Shown here piece after piece: positions 25,746 through 34,390 of a DNA stretch of 64,000 bases. The position numbers and the translations under genes are program-made. Location: contig NZ_JACIEJ010000010.1 in NCBI RefSeq assembly GCF_014196795.1, positions 162,752 to 226,751 on the forward strand. Direction: 5' to 3'. This DNA comes from Sagittula marina (GTDB lineage: Bacteria > Pseudomonadota > Alphaproteobacteria > Rhodobacterales > Rhodobacteraceae). The notes under the pieces are model-generated. The model saw nothing but the letters and a program-made list of their open reading frames with translations. It did no database searches and was not told the DNA's origin. The stretch's first letter is position 1. The number at the start of each line of letters is the position of its first letter.

Positions 25746-27191
25746 ATGACAGTGGCATTCGTTGTAAACAACACCGACGCTGATCCGGCTGACAAGGGCA
25801 CCTTTGAACGCATCGACCCGGTGACCGGCAAAGTGGCGACCACCGCTGCGGCAGCCAAGGCCGCCGACGCCGCCTCCGTGGCCAAAGCGGCAGGCGCTGC
25901 ATTTCCCGCATGGGCCGAAACAGGTCCCGGCGAGCGCCGCGCCCTGTTGAACAAGGCGGCGGACATCATGGACGCGAAGTCCGATGATTTCATCGCGACC
26001 ATGATAACGGAGACAGGCGCGACCGGCCCATGGGCGGGGTTCAACGTCATGCTTGCCGCAGGTGTAATTCGCGAAGCCGCTGCAATGACCAGCCAGATTG
26101 GCGGCGAGGTCATTCCGGCGAACAAGCCCGGCACGCTTGCCATGGGTATCGCCACGCCCAAAGGTGTTTGCCTCGGGATTGCGCCGTGGAACGCACCAGT
26201 GATCCTTGGCACCCGCGCGCTGGCAATGCCGCTCGCCTGTGGGAATACCGTGATCCTGAAAGGCTCCGAAGCGTGCCCGAAGACGCATCGCATGATTGTC
26301 GATTGCTTTGTCGAGGCAGGTTTCCCCGAAGGTGTCGTTAACTACATCTCCAACGCTCCCGCCGACGCCGCCGAAGTGGTCAAGGCTTTGATCGAGGCGC
26401 CGGAGGTCAAGCACGTGAACTTCACCGGCTCCTCTGCCGTGGGGCGGATCATCGGCCGGTTGGCTGGTGAAAATCTGAAGCCGTCGCTGCTGGAGCTGGG
26501 CGGTAAGGCGCCGCTTGTGGTCCTGTCTGATGCGGACATCGACGGTGCGGTGAATGCCGCGATCTTCGGCGCCTTTATGAACCAGGGCCAGATCTGCATG
26601 TCGACCGAGCGTATCATCGTCGATGAAGAAATCGCCGATGTCTTCACGCAAAAGATGGCCGAAAGAGCGTCGAAATTGCCCTACGGCGATCCGCGCGGTC
26701 AAGTCGTGCTTGGCGCGCTTGTAAACCCTGAGGTGGGTGACAAAATGGAAGCTCTGATTGCGGATGCCACCGCGAAGGGTGCGAAGGTTGTCGCGGGCGG
26801 ACAACGCGACGGTGCGATCCATTCCGCGACTTTGCTGGACGGCGTAACCTCTCAGATGCGCATCTACGGCGAAGAAAGCTTTGGTCCGGTGAAGTCGATC
26901 ATCCGCGTCAAGGGCGACGACGAGGCGATCCGCGTGGCCAATGACACCGAATACGGTTTGTCGGCGGCGGTCTTCAGCCAAGACATCCAGCGTGCGCTGT
27001 CGGCCGCAAAGAAAATCAAGAGCGGCATTTGCCACATCAACGGCCCGACCGTCGCGGATGAACCACAAATGCCATTCGGCGGCGTGAACGATTCCGGCTA
27101 TGGGCGGTTCGGTGGCAAGGCGGCGATTGCCGAATTCACCAACCTGCGCTGGATTACGATCGAGGATCCGAACCAGCACTACCCGTTCTAA
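25746..27191 (+). CDS. NAD(P)-dependent aldehyde dehydrogenase
   Basis: A 481-residue aldehyde dehydrogenase with catalytic C284 (NQGQICMSTERI), general base E250 (LLELGGKAP), the NAD-binding glycine segment NFTGSSAVGR, and the asparagine in GIAPWNAPVI. It resembles the salicylaldehyde/vanillin dehydrogenase branch, which acts on aromatic aldehydes, but substrate cannot be read from the sequence. It ends the TRAP operon, after the reductase and before a strong terminator. With the ThDP enzyme it could convert a 2-oxoacid to the acid shorter by one carbon. That pathway is inferred. Confidence 0.94.
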   Translation: MTVAFVVNNTDADPADKGTFERIDPVTGKVATTAAAAKAADAASVAKAAGAAFPAWAETGPGERRALLNKAADIMDAKSDDFIATMITETGATGPWAGFNVMLAAGVIREAAAMTSQIGGEVIPANKPGTLAMGIATPKGVCLGIAPWNAPVILGTRALAMPLACGNTVILKGSEACPKTHRMIVDCFVEAGFPEGVVNYISNAPADAAEVVKALIEAPEVKHVNFTGSSAVGRIIGRLAGENLKPSLLELGGKAPLVVLSDADIDGAVNAAIFGAFMNQGQICMSTERIIVDEEIADVFTQKMAERASKLPYGDPRGQVVLGALVNPEVGDKMEALIADATAKGAKVVAGGQRDGAIHSATLLDGVTSQMRIYGEESFGPVKSIIRVKGDDEAIRVANDTEYGLSAAVFSQDIQRALSAAKKIKSGICHINGPTVADEPQMPFGGVNDSGYGRFGGKAAIAEFTNLRWITIEDPNQHYPF

Positions 27192-27216
27192 AACGACATT
27201 GGGTACATCCAGCCAG

Positions 27217-27241
27217 CCAGCGCGCCGATCCGGCGCGCTGG
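27217..27241 (+). terminator. intrinsic terminator of the TRAP/aldehyde dehydrogenase operon
   Basis: CCAGCGCGCCG (27217-27227) pairs perfectly with CGGCGCGCTGG (27231-27241) around an ATC loop, an 11-bp GC-rich stem, and TTTCTCT follows. It lies 25 bases after the aldehyde dehydrogenase stop. Confidence 0.75.
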
Positions 27242-27926
27242 TTTCTCTGATCCGACGCGGATGTTGTCATTCCAATGAGACGCTTGGCGGCGCGTTTTCA
27301 GCGCAGCGCTGAAAGACCGTCCAAAAATGCCCTTGGCCGATATCAATACCGAGGCGGCATCTAAAAAATGTGCAGTATATTTCCGAAGCAAGTACCCGTT
27401 TCCGTCATTGGATACATTGCATGAAATTGATGGGCCAAGGCTCTCCTTTCGCATGGGCTGCGAATGCACTGCCAAGAGGGGTGCGGCGACGGCTTTGAAC
27501 CGCCGTACGGCAGAGATCAAATCCGCATCGCCGTCCTCAATCGCTACACGTCTCTGCGCATACCCTTGCACAGTTGCCGTGAAGGAAGCCCTATTCGAGT
27601 AGACGTCGTCCAGACTTCATCCGATTTGTCGACATGGCCGTACGAGACGATTGCCGTTCGGGTCTTCCGCCGTGTTTCCCGAGCCAGACGCTCGACCATC
27701 GCTGCATCAAGGATCTTGAGGATGGCGAACTTGGTCAGACAACTCTCTCAGGGAATTGTTATAGCAGGTATAACAGGGTCCACGAAACTCCTATGCGCTT
27801 TAAGCGGCGATGTCGGGGCTGCGCTCCGACATCGCGGATGGAGATATGAAATCAGGCAAATCGTCAGTCAAAGTCCCGCGCCATGAGCTGCCCGGCAGGC
27901 CGCGTCCGAAGGCAGTCCAGACCGCA
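27242..27926. other. 685-base stretch with no convincing gene
   Basis: Between the terminator and phnM I find only short open frames on both strands with no signal peptide, known motif or good ribosome site. The base composition is lower in GC around 27330-27430 than in the neighbours. It may be decayed mobile DNA, but nothing recognisable is left. Confidence 0.4.
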
Positions 27927-29120
27927 CTACCCGACCTGACGGCCCCGGCACCAAACACCGCGCAGGATGGGCGTGTCGTCCAGCGATGTGATGCGCAACA
28001 AGTCGCCCAGCAGTCCAACCTTCAATGCGCCGCGATCCGTCAGCCCGGCGGCGCTGGCCGGCGCTTGCGTCACAGTGCGCATCGCGCGCGGCATGTCGTC
28101 CCAAAGCGCCGCCAGCCGCCATGCAGACAGCAACAGGGCGGAAGGCACATAATCCGATGACACAATGTCCAACAGGTCAAGCTTGGCCAATTCCGAAGCC
28201 GAGACATTGCCCGAGTGCGATCCGCCCCGAATGATGTTCGGCGCGCCCATCATGATATCGATACCACTGTTGCGGCAGGCTTGTGCAGCTTCGAGCGTGG
28301 TCGGAAACTCTGCGAAGCGCACGCCATGCGCGGCGGAGTCTACCACCTGAGCCTGCGTCGTGTCGTCGTGGCTGGCAAGGGTTGCGCCCAGACGCCGCGC
28401 CTCTGACACCGCGCCGTCCAGATGCCGGGCGCCATGCTCCTCCTGCAAGCCCTTGAGATGCGCCACATGGTCGGCAAACTCCGCATCGCTCATGTTCTTC
28501 TTCTTGGCGACGTATTGCTTGAGCTTGGAGAGGTCGCGAAACTGACGCTGTCCCGGCGTGTGATCCATCAGGCTGACGATGCCCACACGGTCGTCCGGCG
28601 TGAACTCCGCCAATTCCTCCAGCAGCGTTTCGGAGCAGATTTCGGCCCGAAGGTGCAGAAAGTGGCTGATCCTCAATGCACCAGAGGCCCGCAACGCCAT
28701 CATCTCGGAGGCCAGTCCACGCGCGTATTTGTCGTAGCGGCCGGTGCCGGAGTGAATGGAGCCAACGCGCATGGCGTCGAACACCGTGGTGATGCCGCAT
28801 GATGCAAGTTCACCGTCATGGGCCAGCATGGCAGAGACATGCGGCCAGTTGACGCCGGGGCGCGGCTCCATATGGCGCTCAAGGTTGTCCGTGTGCAGCT
28901 CCACCAAGCCCGGCGTCACCACATCGCCACCGCAGTCGATAGCGCCCTCCGGCAGGTGATCGCCTTCGCGAATATCGGTGATGGTGCCATTCTCGACGGT
29001 AAGTGCGCCGGTGATTTCGACCTCGGGCAGGATCAACCGGGCATTGGCAAGGCAGGCGGAGCCTGACACAGAAGCGTCATGAGCCTGTGTCAAAGCGCCG
29101 GAAAGGATAGGAGAGTTCAT
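27927..29120 (-). CDS. phnM: alpha-D-ribose 1-methylphosphonate 5-triphosphate diphosphatase
   Basis: A 397-residue amidohydrolase-fold enzyme of the C-P lyase pathway that removes pyrophosphate from ribose 1-phosphonate 5-triphosphate. The metal-binding entry is TPGLVELHTDNLERH; further motifs are SLMDHTPGQRQF, LASHDDTTQA and ASSDYVPSA-like SSDYVPSALL near the end. The first ATG (29120) overlaps the start of the divergent DUF1045 gene within a CATG, and no good ribosome site precedes it. Since family similarity starts near ACLANARLILPE, a GTG at 29069 is also possible. If cotranscribed with phnN, the message would run antisense through the DUF1045 gene. Confidence 0.94.
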   Translation of the reverse strand: MNSPILSGALTQAHDASVSGSACLANARLILPEVEITGALTVENGTITDIREGDHLPEGAIDCGGDVVTPGLVELHTDNLERHMEPRPGVNWPHVSAMLAHDGELASCGITTVFDAMRVGSIHSGTGRYDKYARGLASEMMALRASGALRISHFLHLRAEICSETLLEELAEFTPDDRVGIVSLMDHTPGQRQFRDLSKLKQYVAKKKNMSDAEFADHVAHLKGLQEEHGARHLDGAVSEARRLGATLASHDDTTQAQVVDSAAHGVRFAEFPTTLEAAQACRNSGIDIMMGAPNIIRGGSHSGNVSASELAKLDLLDIVSSDYVPSALLLSAWRLAALWDDMPRAMRTVTQAPASAAGLTDRGALKVGLLGDLLRITSLDDTPILRGVWCRGRQVG

Positions 29121-29793
29121 GTCACAACATTCCCGTTTTGCTATCTATTACATGCCCTCGGTCGGGGCATTGGCTGATTTCGGAGCACAGTGGCTCGGCT
29201 GGGACGCACAAGCCGCCAAGTCGCGCGCGCAACCGGATGTTCCGGGCATCACCGCGTTGACAGACGCGCCGCGAAAGTACGGATTTCACGGCACGCTGAA
29301 ACCTCCGTTCCGCTTGAGGCAAGGCCGCACGGAGGCCGATTTGCGTGCTGCTGTTGCGGATCTCGCGGCCCGCACCGCGCCTGCGCAGGCAGATGGGTTG
29401 GTCCTGACGCGGTTCGGGCGTTGGTTCGCGCTCACCCCCACCGGCGACACATCTGGAATTGGTCGCGTTGCGGCGGCCTGCGTCACCGAGCTTGACGACT
29501 TCCGCGCCGCCGCCACGGAGGCCGAGCTTGCGAAACGTCGCAAAGGTGGACTGTCCGAAGTACAGGACGCGAATCTGACCCGCTGGGGCTACCCCTTCGT
29601 TCTGGATCAGTTCCGCTTTCACCTGACCCTGACCGGCAAGGCGCCCGCCAAGGATCTCGACACAATCGAAGCGCAGATCCAAATACGGCTGCCGACGCTG
29701 CCGCAGCCTTTTCTCGTCTGCGACATCTGCCTGAGCGGTGAGCGCGCCGATGGTCGATTTGAGCTGCTGCATCGCTATGCGCTTTCGGGATGA
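29119..29793 (+). CDS. DUF1045 2H-phosphoesterase-like phosphonate metabolism protein
   Basis: A 224-residue protein of the phosphonate-operon DUF1045 family. Two H-x-T motifs, HGTLKPPF (near residue 58) and HLTLTG (near 173), match the paired catalytic histidines of 2H phosphoesterases, which open cyclic phosphates. The start follows AGGATAGGAGAG. The gene is on the strand opposite to phnN and phnM: its start overlaps that of phnM and its end overlaps the end of phnN by 19 bases. No phnP gene is seen in the window, so this protein could hydrolyse the 5-phosphoribosyl 1,2-cyclic phosphate made by C-P lyase. That role is an inference. Confidence 0.88.
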   Translation: MSQHSRFAIYYMPSVGALADFGAQWLGWDAQAAKSRAQPDVPGITALTDAPRKYGFHGTLKPPFRLRQGRTEADLRAAVADLAARTAPAQADGLVLTRFGRWFALTPTGDTSGIGRVAAACVTELDDFRAAATEAELAKRRKGGLSEVQDANLTRWGYPFVLDQFRFHLTLTGKAPAKDLDTIEAQIQIRLPTLPQPFLVCDICLSGERADGRFELLHRYALSG

Positions 29794-30317
29794 ATCAAGG
29801 TTAATGCCTGCGCCACGGTCTCATCCAGAGATCCGTCGTTGTGGAGCCTTCGCGCGGCGACCCCCTCGGGCATGGCAAATTCCGCGCGAGCCAGTCGCCC
29901 CTTGATTTCCTCGGCGTTTTCGCGGCCGCGCAGGGCTAGCCTCCGGGCCAACACTTCCGGCGCGGCCGTCAGCTGCAGAACCAATAGCCCGGGAAACATC
30001 TTTTGCGCCGCAGGCAGCACGCCCCGCGACAGGTTCACCAGCAATGTGGCACCTTCGGCAACCTGATCCCGCGCGGTCTCGGGTATACCATACAGCAGGC
30101 CATGCGCGGCCCATGTCAGGCAAAAGGCACCCTCGGTGCGCATCCTTTCAAACCGCTGCGGTGTCACGGCGACAAAGTCCTCTCCGCCGGCCTCAGCAGC
30201 CCGTGTGATGACCCGCCGCACAATGCCCACCTTTGGCGACGCGGCAACGATGCCTGCCATCACGCTGTCCTTGCCGACGCCGCTTGGTCCGACGATCGCG
30301 ATGAGCCTGCCGCTCAT
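29775..30317 (-). CDS. phnN: ribose 1,5-bisphosphate phosphokinase
   Basis: A 180-residue guanylate-kinase-fold enzyme that phosphorylates ribose 1,5-bisphosphate to PRPP, the last step of the C-P lyase pathway. Walker A is GPSGVGKDS (residues 10-18), followed by RVITRAAEAGGEDF and the CLTWAAHGLLYGIP segment typical of PhnN. It overlaps phnL by ATGA at its start and the convergent DUF1045 gene by 19 bases at its end. Confidence 0.94.
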   Translation of the reverse strand: MSGRLIAIVGPSGVGKDSVMAGIVAASPKVGIVRRVITRAAEAGGEDFVAVTPQRFERMRTEGAFCLTWAAHGLLYGIPETARDQVAEGATLLVNLSRGVLPAAQKMFPGLLVLQLTAAPEVLARRLALRGRENAEEIKGRLARAEFAMPEGVAARRLHNDGSLDETVAQALTLIHPESA

Positions 30318-30997
30318 GCCGCCCGCGCCGGGGTAAAACCGGTCACGTCAATGACACGATCACAGATACGATCACGGGCGGCCTCGTCGTGAAAGATGCC
30401 GACGATGGCTGCTCCGCGTGCTTTGGCATCTTCAATCAGCGACAGGACCACCTCGCGGTTGTGCGCATCCAGCGAAGCGGTGGGCTCGTCCAGCAGCAAC
30501 GCCGGGTACGGGTAAGCAAAGCCCCGCGCGATGTTTACCCGCTGCTGCTCGCCCCCTGAAAATGTTGTCGGTGACAAGCCCCACAAGGTTTCCGGAATGT
30601 TGAGCTGGCGCAGCAATTCGGTGGCACGCACTTCCGCCTCCTGTGCAGACACACCCACCGCACGCAGCGGTTCGGCAACTACGTCCAGCGTCGGCACCCG
30701 GGGGACGACGCGCAGGAACTGGCTAACGTAGCCAAGCACGGTTCGGCGCAGCGCGATGATTTCACGGGGTGCTGCGCAACTCACATCGACCCCGCCTACC
30801 AAAATCCGGCCAGACGCCGCGCGGTAATTGCCGTAAATCATCCGCATCAGTGTCGACTTCCCGGCACCGGACGCACCGGTCAATGCCACGCATTCGCCGG
30901 AGGCCACGGACACTGACGCACCTTTCATGACGTGGATGACCGTGCCTCCCTGATTGTGCAGGGTAAAGGTCTTGGACACATTCTCGATTTCGATCAT
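30314..30997 (-). CDS. phnL: C-P lyase system ATP-binding protein PhnL
   Basis: A 227-residue ABC-type ATPase with Walker [13 protein letters not shown], signature FSGGEQQRVN and Walker B LLLDEPTASLD. PhnL associates with the C-P lyase core and not with a membrane permease. It is needed with PhnG, H and I to couple phosphonate to ATP-derived ribose. The start at 30997 has GGAAG just upstream; the frame extends to 31060 without a site. A gap of about 90 bases separates it from phnK, the only sizeable gap in this operon. Confidence 0.95.
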   Translation of the reverse strand: MIEIENVSKTFTLHNQGGTVIHVMKGASVSVASGECVALTGASGAGKSTLMRMIYGNYRAASGRILVGGVDVSCAAPREIIALRRTVLGYVSQFLRVVPRVPTLDVVAEPLRAVGVSAQEAEVRATELLRQLNIPETLWGLSPTTFSGGEQQRVNIARGFAYPYPALLLDEPTASLDAHNREVVLSLIEDAKARGAAIVGIFHDEAARDRICDRVIDVTGFTPARAA

Positions 30998-31087
30998 GAC
31001 TTCCTTGCTTTCAAAATGCTCCGGGGGAGTGGGGGCTGCCCCCCACATCGCATATGGCAAACGACGTAGGCCTCGCCACGCCCTGCC

Positions 31088-31858
31088 TCAGACCTGCAAC
31101 ACACTGGACACCAGCAGCTGCGTGTAACCATGCTGCGGATCATCCAGCACCTGATCGGTCAGCCCCTGTTCGACCACATGGCCGGATTTCATCACCATCA
31201 ACCGATCCGCCAGCAGCCGCACGACCGCCAGATCGTGCGTCACGATGACAGCGGACAGTCCCATGTCGCGCACCAAGCCGCGCAAAAGATCCAGCAGCCG
31301 GGCCTGCACCGACACATCCAGCCCCCCGGTGGGTTCATCCATGAATACCAACCGTGGGCCCGTCACCAGATTGCGTGCGATCTGCAACCGCTGCTGCATC
31401 CCGCCCGAAAAAGTCGTGGGCCGGTCGTCGATGCGTCCGGCATCAATCTCTACCCGTTCCAGCCAGTCAGTGGCTGTGGCGCGGATATCGCCGTAGTGGC
31501 GTGCGCCCACGGCCATCAGCCGTTCACCCACGTTCCCGCCTGCGGATACGCCCATGCGCAGCCCATCGCGGGCGTGCTGGTGAACGAAGGCCCAGTCAGT
31601 GCGGCCCAACATTCTGCGTTCCGGCTCACTCATCGTCACCGTGTCCTGCGGCCCTTCGGCGCGCGTGTCGAAAACCACCTGACCGGCGTCTGGGACAAGA
31701 TGCCCGGCCATGCAGTTCAGCAGCGTCGACTTGCCAGAGCCGCTTTCGCCAACGATCCCCATGACTTCACCAGGATAGAGATCGAAGGACACATCCTTGC
31801 AGCCGATATGGCCGCCGTACATCTTCGACAGGTCTTGCACAGACAATAGCGGCGTCAT
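31088..31858 (-). CDS. phnK: C-P lyase system ATP-binding protein PhnK
   Basis: A 256-residue ABC-type ATPase with Walker A GESGSGKSTLLN, signature FSGGMQQRLQ and Walker B LVFMDEPTGGLD. PhnK docks on the PhnJ subunit of the C-P lyase core complex. The start at 31858 follows AAAGGA and overlaps the phnJ stop by ATGA; the open frame reaching 31921 would run into phnJ. Confidence 0.96.
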   Translation of the reverse strand: MTPLLSVQDLSKMYGGHIGCKDVSFDLYPGEVMGIVGESGSGKSTLLNCMAGHLVPDAGQVVFDTRAEGPQDTVTMSEPERRMLGRTDWAFVHQHARDGLRMGVSAGGNVGERLMAVGARHYGDIRATATDWLERVEIDAGRIDDRPTTFSGGMQQRLQIARNLVTGPRLVFMDEPTGGLDVSVQARLLDLLRGLVRDMGLSAVIVTHDLAVVRLLADRLMVMKSGHVVEQGLTDQVLDDPQHGYTQLLVSSVLQV

Positions 31859-32712
31859 GCGGCATCCTTTCCCTTGAACCCGGCGCTCTGGCGGGCATCG
31901 CAAAAATCGGTGTCCGAACAAACGAACATCCGCCCACCGGCGTCATCGACGATCACCTCGTCGAGGTAGCTGTCATCGGCGCCACACAGGCCACAGGGAT
32001 GGTCGGCTTTCGACGCCTCAAAGGGATGGTCTTCGAAATCTAGGCTGACGACCTGCGTATAGGGTGGCAGAGCGTAGATGCGTTGCTCGCGACCCGCGCC
32101 GAACAATTGGATTGCAGCATTGCCTGACATCTTGGGGTTGTCGAACTTCGGGATCGGGGAAGGGTCCATCACGTAGCGCCCCTCGACCTTGACCGGGTAG
32201 GCATAAGCGGTGGCAATATGGCCATGCCGCGCGATGTCCTCATAGAGTTTCACATGCATGAGGCCGTATTCCTCCAGAGCATGCATCTTGCGTGTCTCGG
32301 TTTCGCGCGGCTCCAGAAACCGGAGCGGCTCCGGGATCGGCACCTGATAGACGAGGATCTGCCCTTCGTTCAGCGGCTCCTCCGGGATCCGGTGACGGGT
32401 CTGGATGACCGTAGCTTCTTGGGTATGTGTCGTGGTCGCCACCCCGGCTGTGCGCTGGAAAAAGCTGCGGATCGACACGGCGTTGGTCGTATCGTCGGCC
32501 CCTTGGTCGATCACCTTGAACCTGTCCTCAGGCGTCAGCACTGCCGCGGACACCTGCACGCCGCCGGTGCCCCAGCCGTAAGGCATGGGCATCTCACGGG
32601 AGGCAAAGGGCACCTGATAGCCAGGAATCGCCAGTCCTTTGAGTATGGCGCGCCGGATCATCCGCTTCGTCTGCTCATCGAGATAGGCAAAGTTGTAGGC
32701 GTTTTCGGTCAT
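31855..32712 (-). CDS. phnJ: carbon-phosphorus lyase catalytic subunit PhnJ
   Basis: A 285-residue radical-SAM enzyme that splits the C-P bond of ribose 1-phosphonate 5-phosphate, giving the alkane and a 1,2-cyclic phosphate. The four cysteines of the characteristic C-x2-C-x21-C-x5-C arrangement are at C240, C243, C265 and C271. The conserved glycine used as a radical site corresponds to G31 in the GYQVPFASREMP segment. The length matches the family. Overlaps of four bases on both sides tie it to phnK and to the HAD gene. Confidence 0.97.
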   Translation of the reverse strand: MTENAYNFAYLDEQTKRMIRRAILKGLAIPGYQVPFASREMPMPYGWGTGGVQVSAAVLTPEDRFKVIDQGADDTTNAVSIRSFFQRTAGVATTTHTQEATVIQTRHRIPEEPLNEGQILVYQVPIPEPLRFLEPRETETRKMHALEEYGLMHVKLYEDIARHGHIATAYAYPVKVEGRYVMDPSPIPKFDNPKMSGNAAIQLFGAGREQRIYALPPYTQVVSLDFEDHPFEASKADHPCGLCGADDSYLDEVIVDDAGGRMFVCSDTDFCDARQSAGFKGKDAA

Positions 32713-33305
32713 AGCAAACCTCGTTCTGTCAGAGCCGTCTCCAGCGCCGTCGCGTCGGTAAACTGGATTGCGTCCATGCCGATGCTGCGCGCACCATCAC
32801 AATTCTCGGCCTTGTCATCGACGCAGACACAGGCTTCAGGCGCCAGCCCGGCGCGCTCGCAAAAGAGACGGTAGATTGCCGGGTCGGGCTTGATGAGCTT
32901 CACATCGCCGGACACGATCAGCGTTTCGAAAATCTCGCCCAGCCGGGGATGGGATGTCAGCCCCTTGGGCCATGTCTCGGCCGACCAGTTGGTGATCGCA
33001 TGAAGCGGCACACCGCGTGCGATCAACCGATCCACCAGCGCCCAGCTTCCCGGCACCTCGTTTTGCACGGTCAGGGCGTAGCGCGACACATAGTGCGTTA
33101 GTCGGTCCCGGTCGGCAGGGTCGTCCAACTCCGCGGCCATATCTGAAAAGCGCTCGCCGTTGTCCCCACGCAGGTTGCGCGCAGCAAAGTCGATGCGGTC
33201 CATGAAATCGCGCGCCTGTGCTTCGGTCAGTTCTGGCCAGGCCATATGGGGCTGCCAATCCACCAGCACGTTGCCAATGTCGAAAACGACGTTTGTCGGG
33301 GTCAT
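32709..33305 (-). CDS. HAD-family phosphatase inserted in the C-P lyase operon
   Basis: A 198-residue haloacid-dehalogenase-superfamily hydrolase of the YihX-like group. Motif I is VVFDIGNVLVDW (nucleophile D8), motif II is HAITNWS, motif III has the lysine in LIKPDPAIYRLF, and motif IV is CVCVDDKAENCDGA. It lies between phnI and phnJ and overlaps both by ATGA, so it is translated as part of the C-P lyase operon. This position is not in the Escherichia coli phn operon. A sugar phosphate of the pathway is a likely substrate, but none is shown by sequence. Confidence 0.92.
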   Translation of the reverse strand: MTPTNVVFDIGNVLVDWQPHMAWPELTEAQARDFMDRIDFAARNLRGDNGERFSDMAAELDDPADRDRLTHYVSRYALTVQNEVPGSWALVDRLIARGVPLHAITNWSAETWPKGLTSHPRLGEIFETLIVSGDVKLIKPDPAIYRLFCERAGLAPEACVCVDDKAENCDGARSIGMDAIQFTDATALETALTERGLL

Positions 33306-34390
33306 TCTGCGGCCTCCTGAACAGGGGGTGCGCCCGCCTCGCGACGCAGTTTGCGCACCAATTCCAGTTCAGACTGAAAGTCGACGTAATGGGGCAGTTT
33401 GATATGCTCCAAGAAGCCCGTCGCCTGGATGTTGTCGCCGTGATACAAAACGAATTCAGCATCCTGGGCCGGGGCGCCCTGGTTGTCTTCGCCCAGTTCC
33501 TCCCACCGCAAGGCCCGGTCGACCAGCGCCATGGAAATCGCCTTGCGCTCGGTTTGGCCGAACACCAGCCCATAGCCACGGGTGAACTGGGGCGGCTCGG
33601 TTTTGGAGCCTTTGAACTGGTTCACTGTCTCACATTCCGTGACTTCGATTTCCCCGATTTCAACGGCAAAGCCCAATTCAGGGATGTCCATTTCCACCGG
33701 CACCGATCCAATGCGCAGCTCGCCGACAAAGGCGTGGTTGCGGGCGTAGCCGCGCTGCGTCGAATAGGCCATGCCCAGCGTGAACCCTTCGTCGGCACGG
33801 GCCAGCGCCTGAAGCCTGAGCGCACGCGAGGCGGGCAGTTCCAAAGGCTCGCGTGTCAGGTCCGGCGGCGGTGTGTCGTCGGCTGGGGCATCTTCGATCA
33901 GCCCTTCGCGGTTCAGGAACGCCGTTACATGGGGCACATGTGTTGGCTCTGCGCTGCGTGTATCGGCGTCCGGCACGTCACCATCGGCGGCGAGTTTGAA
34001 ATCCAGCAAACGGTGGGTGTAATCAAACGTCGGGCCAAGGATCTGCCCGCCCGGCACGTCCTTGAAGGTCGCCGAGACGCGCCGCGCACAGGTCATCCGG
34101 CCCGTGTCCACCGGCGCAGAGCCGCCGAAACGGGGCAGCGTGGTGCGATAGGCGCGGATGAGGAAGATCGCCTCGATCAGATCGCCCCGCGCCTGTTTGA
34201 TCGCCAGCGCCGCAAGGTCGGCATCGTAAAGTGACCCTTCGGCCATCACGCGGTTGACGGCGAGCGAAAGCTGTTCGCGGATCTGCTCTATTGAAAGTGC
34301 ATCCACGGACGGATCGCCGCGCCGTTCCTCGGCCAGCCAGGCATGAGCGTTCTCGATGGCACGTTCGCCACCTTTGACAGCGACATACAT
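33302..34390 (-). CDS. phnI: C-P lyase core subunit PhnI
   Basis: A 362-residue subunit of the C-P lyase core complex PhnGHIJ. PhnI has nucleosidase activity and, with PhnG, H and L, forms the ribose 1-phosphonate 5-triphosphate. The family start MYVAVKGGERAIENAHAWLA is clear, as are FGGSAPVDTGRMTCARRVSATFKD and the C-terminal FVLYHGDNIQATGFLEHIKLP. Its stop overlaps the HAD gene by ATGA, and its start shares a base with the phnH stop. Confidence 0.97.
   Translation of the reverse strand: MYVAVKGGERAIENAHAWLAEERRGDPSVDALSIEQIREQLSLAVNRVMAEGSLYDADLAALAIKQARGDLIEAIFLIRAYRTTLPRFGGSAPVDTGRMTCARRVSATFKDVPGGQILGPTFDYTHRLLDFKLAADGDVPDADTRSAEPTHVPHVTAFLNREGLIEDAPADDTPPPDLTREPLELPASRALRLQALARADEGFTLGMAYSTQRGYARNHAFVGELRIGSVPVEMDIPELGFAVEIGEIEVTECETVNQFKGSKTEPPQFTRGYGLVFGQTERKAISMALVDRALRWEELGEDNQGAPAQDAEFVLYHGDNIQATGFLEHIKLPHYVDFQSELELVRKLRREAGAPPVQEAAE

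Noticed and set aside
24675..27179. An 834-codon open frame on the minus strand opposite the reductase and aldehyde dehydrogenase genes
   Set aside because: It is a mirror of two well-supported plus-strand genes in GC-rich DNA; its translation has no known domain, is rich in Arg and His, and no ribosome site precedes it.
27188..27571. A 127-codon minus-strand open frame after the aldehyde dehydrogenase gene
   Set aside because: It runs through the terminator hairpin, has no recognisable motif and no good start, and overlaps the end of the dehydrogenase gene.
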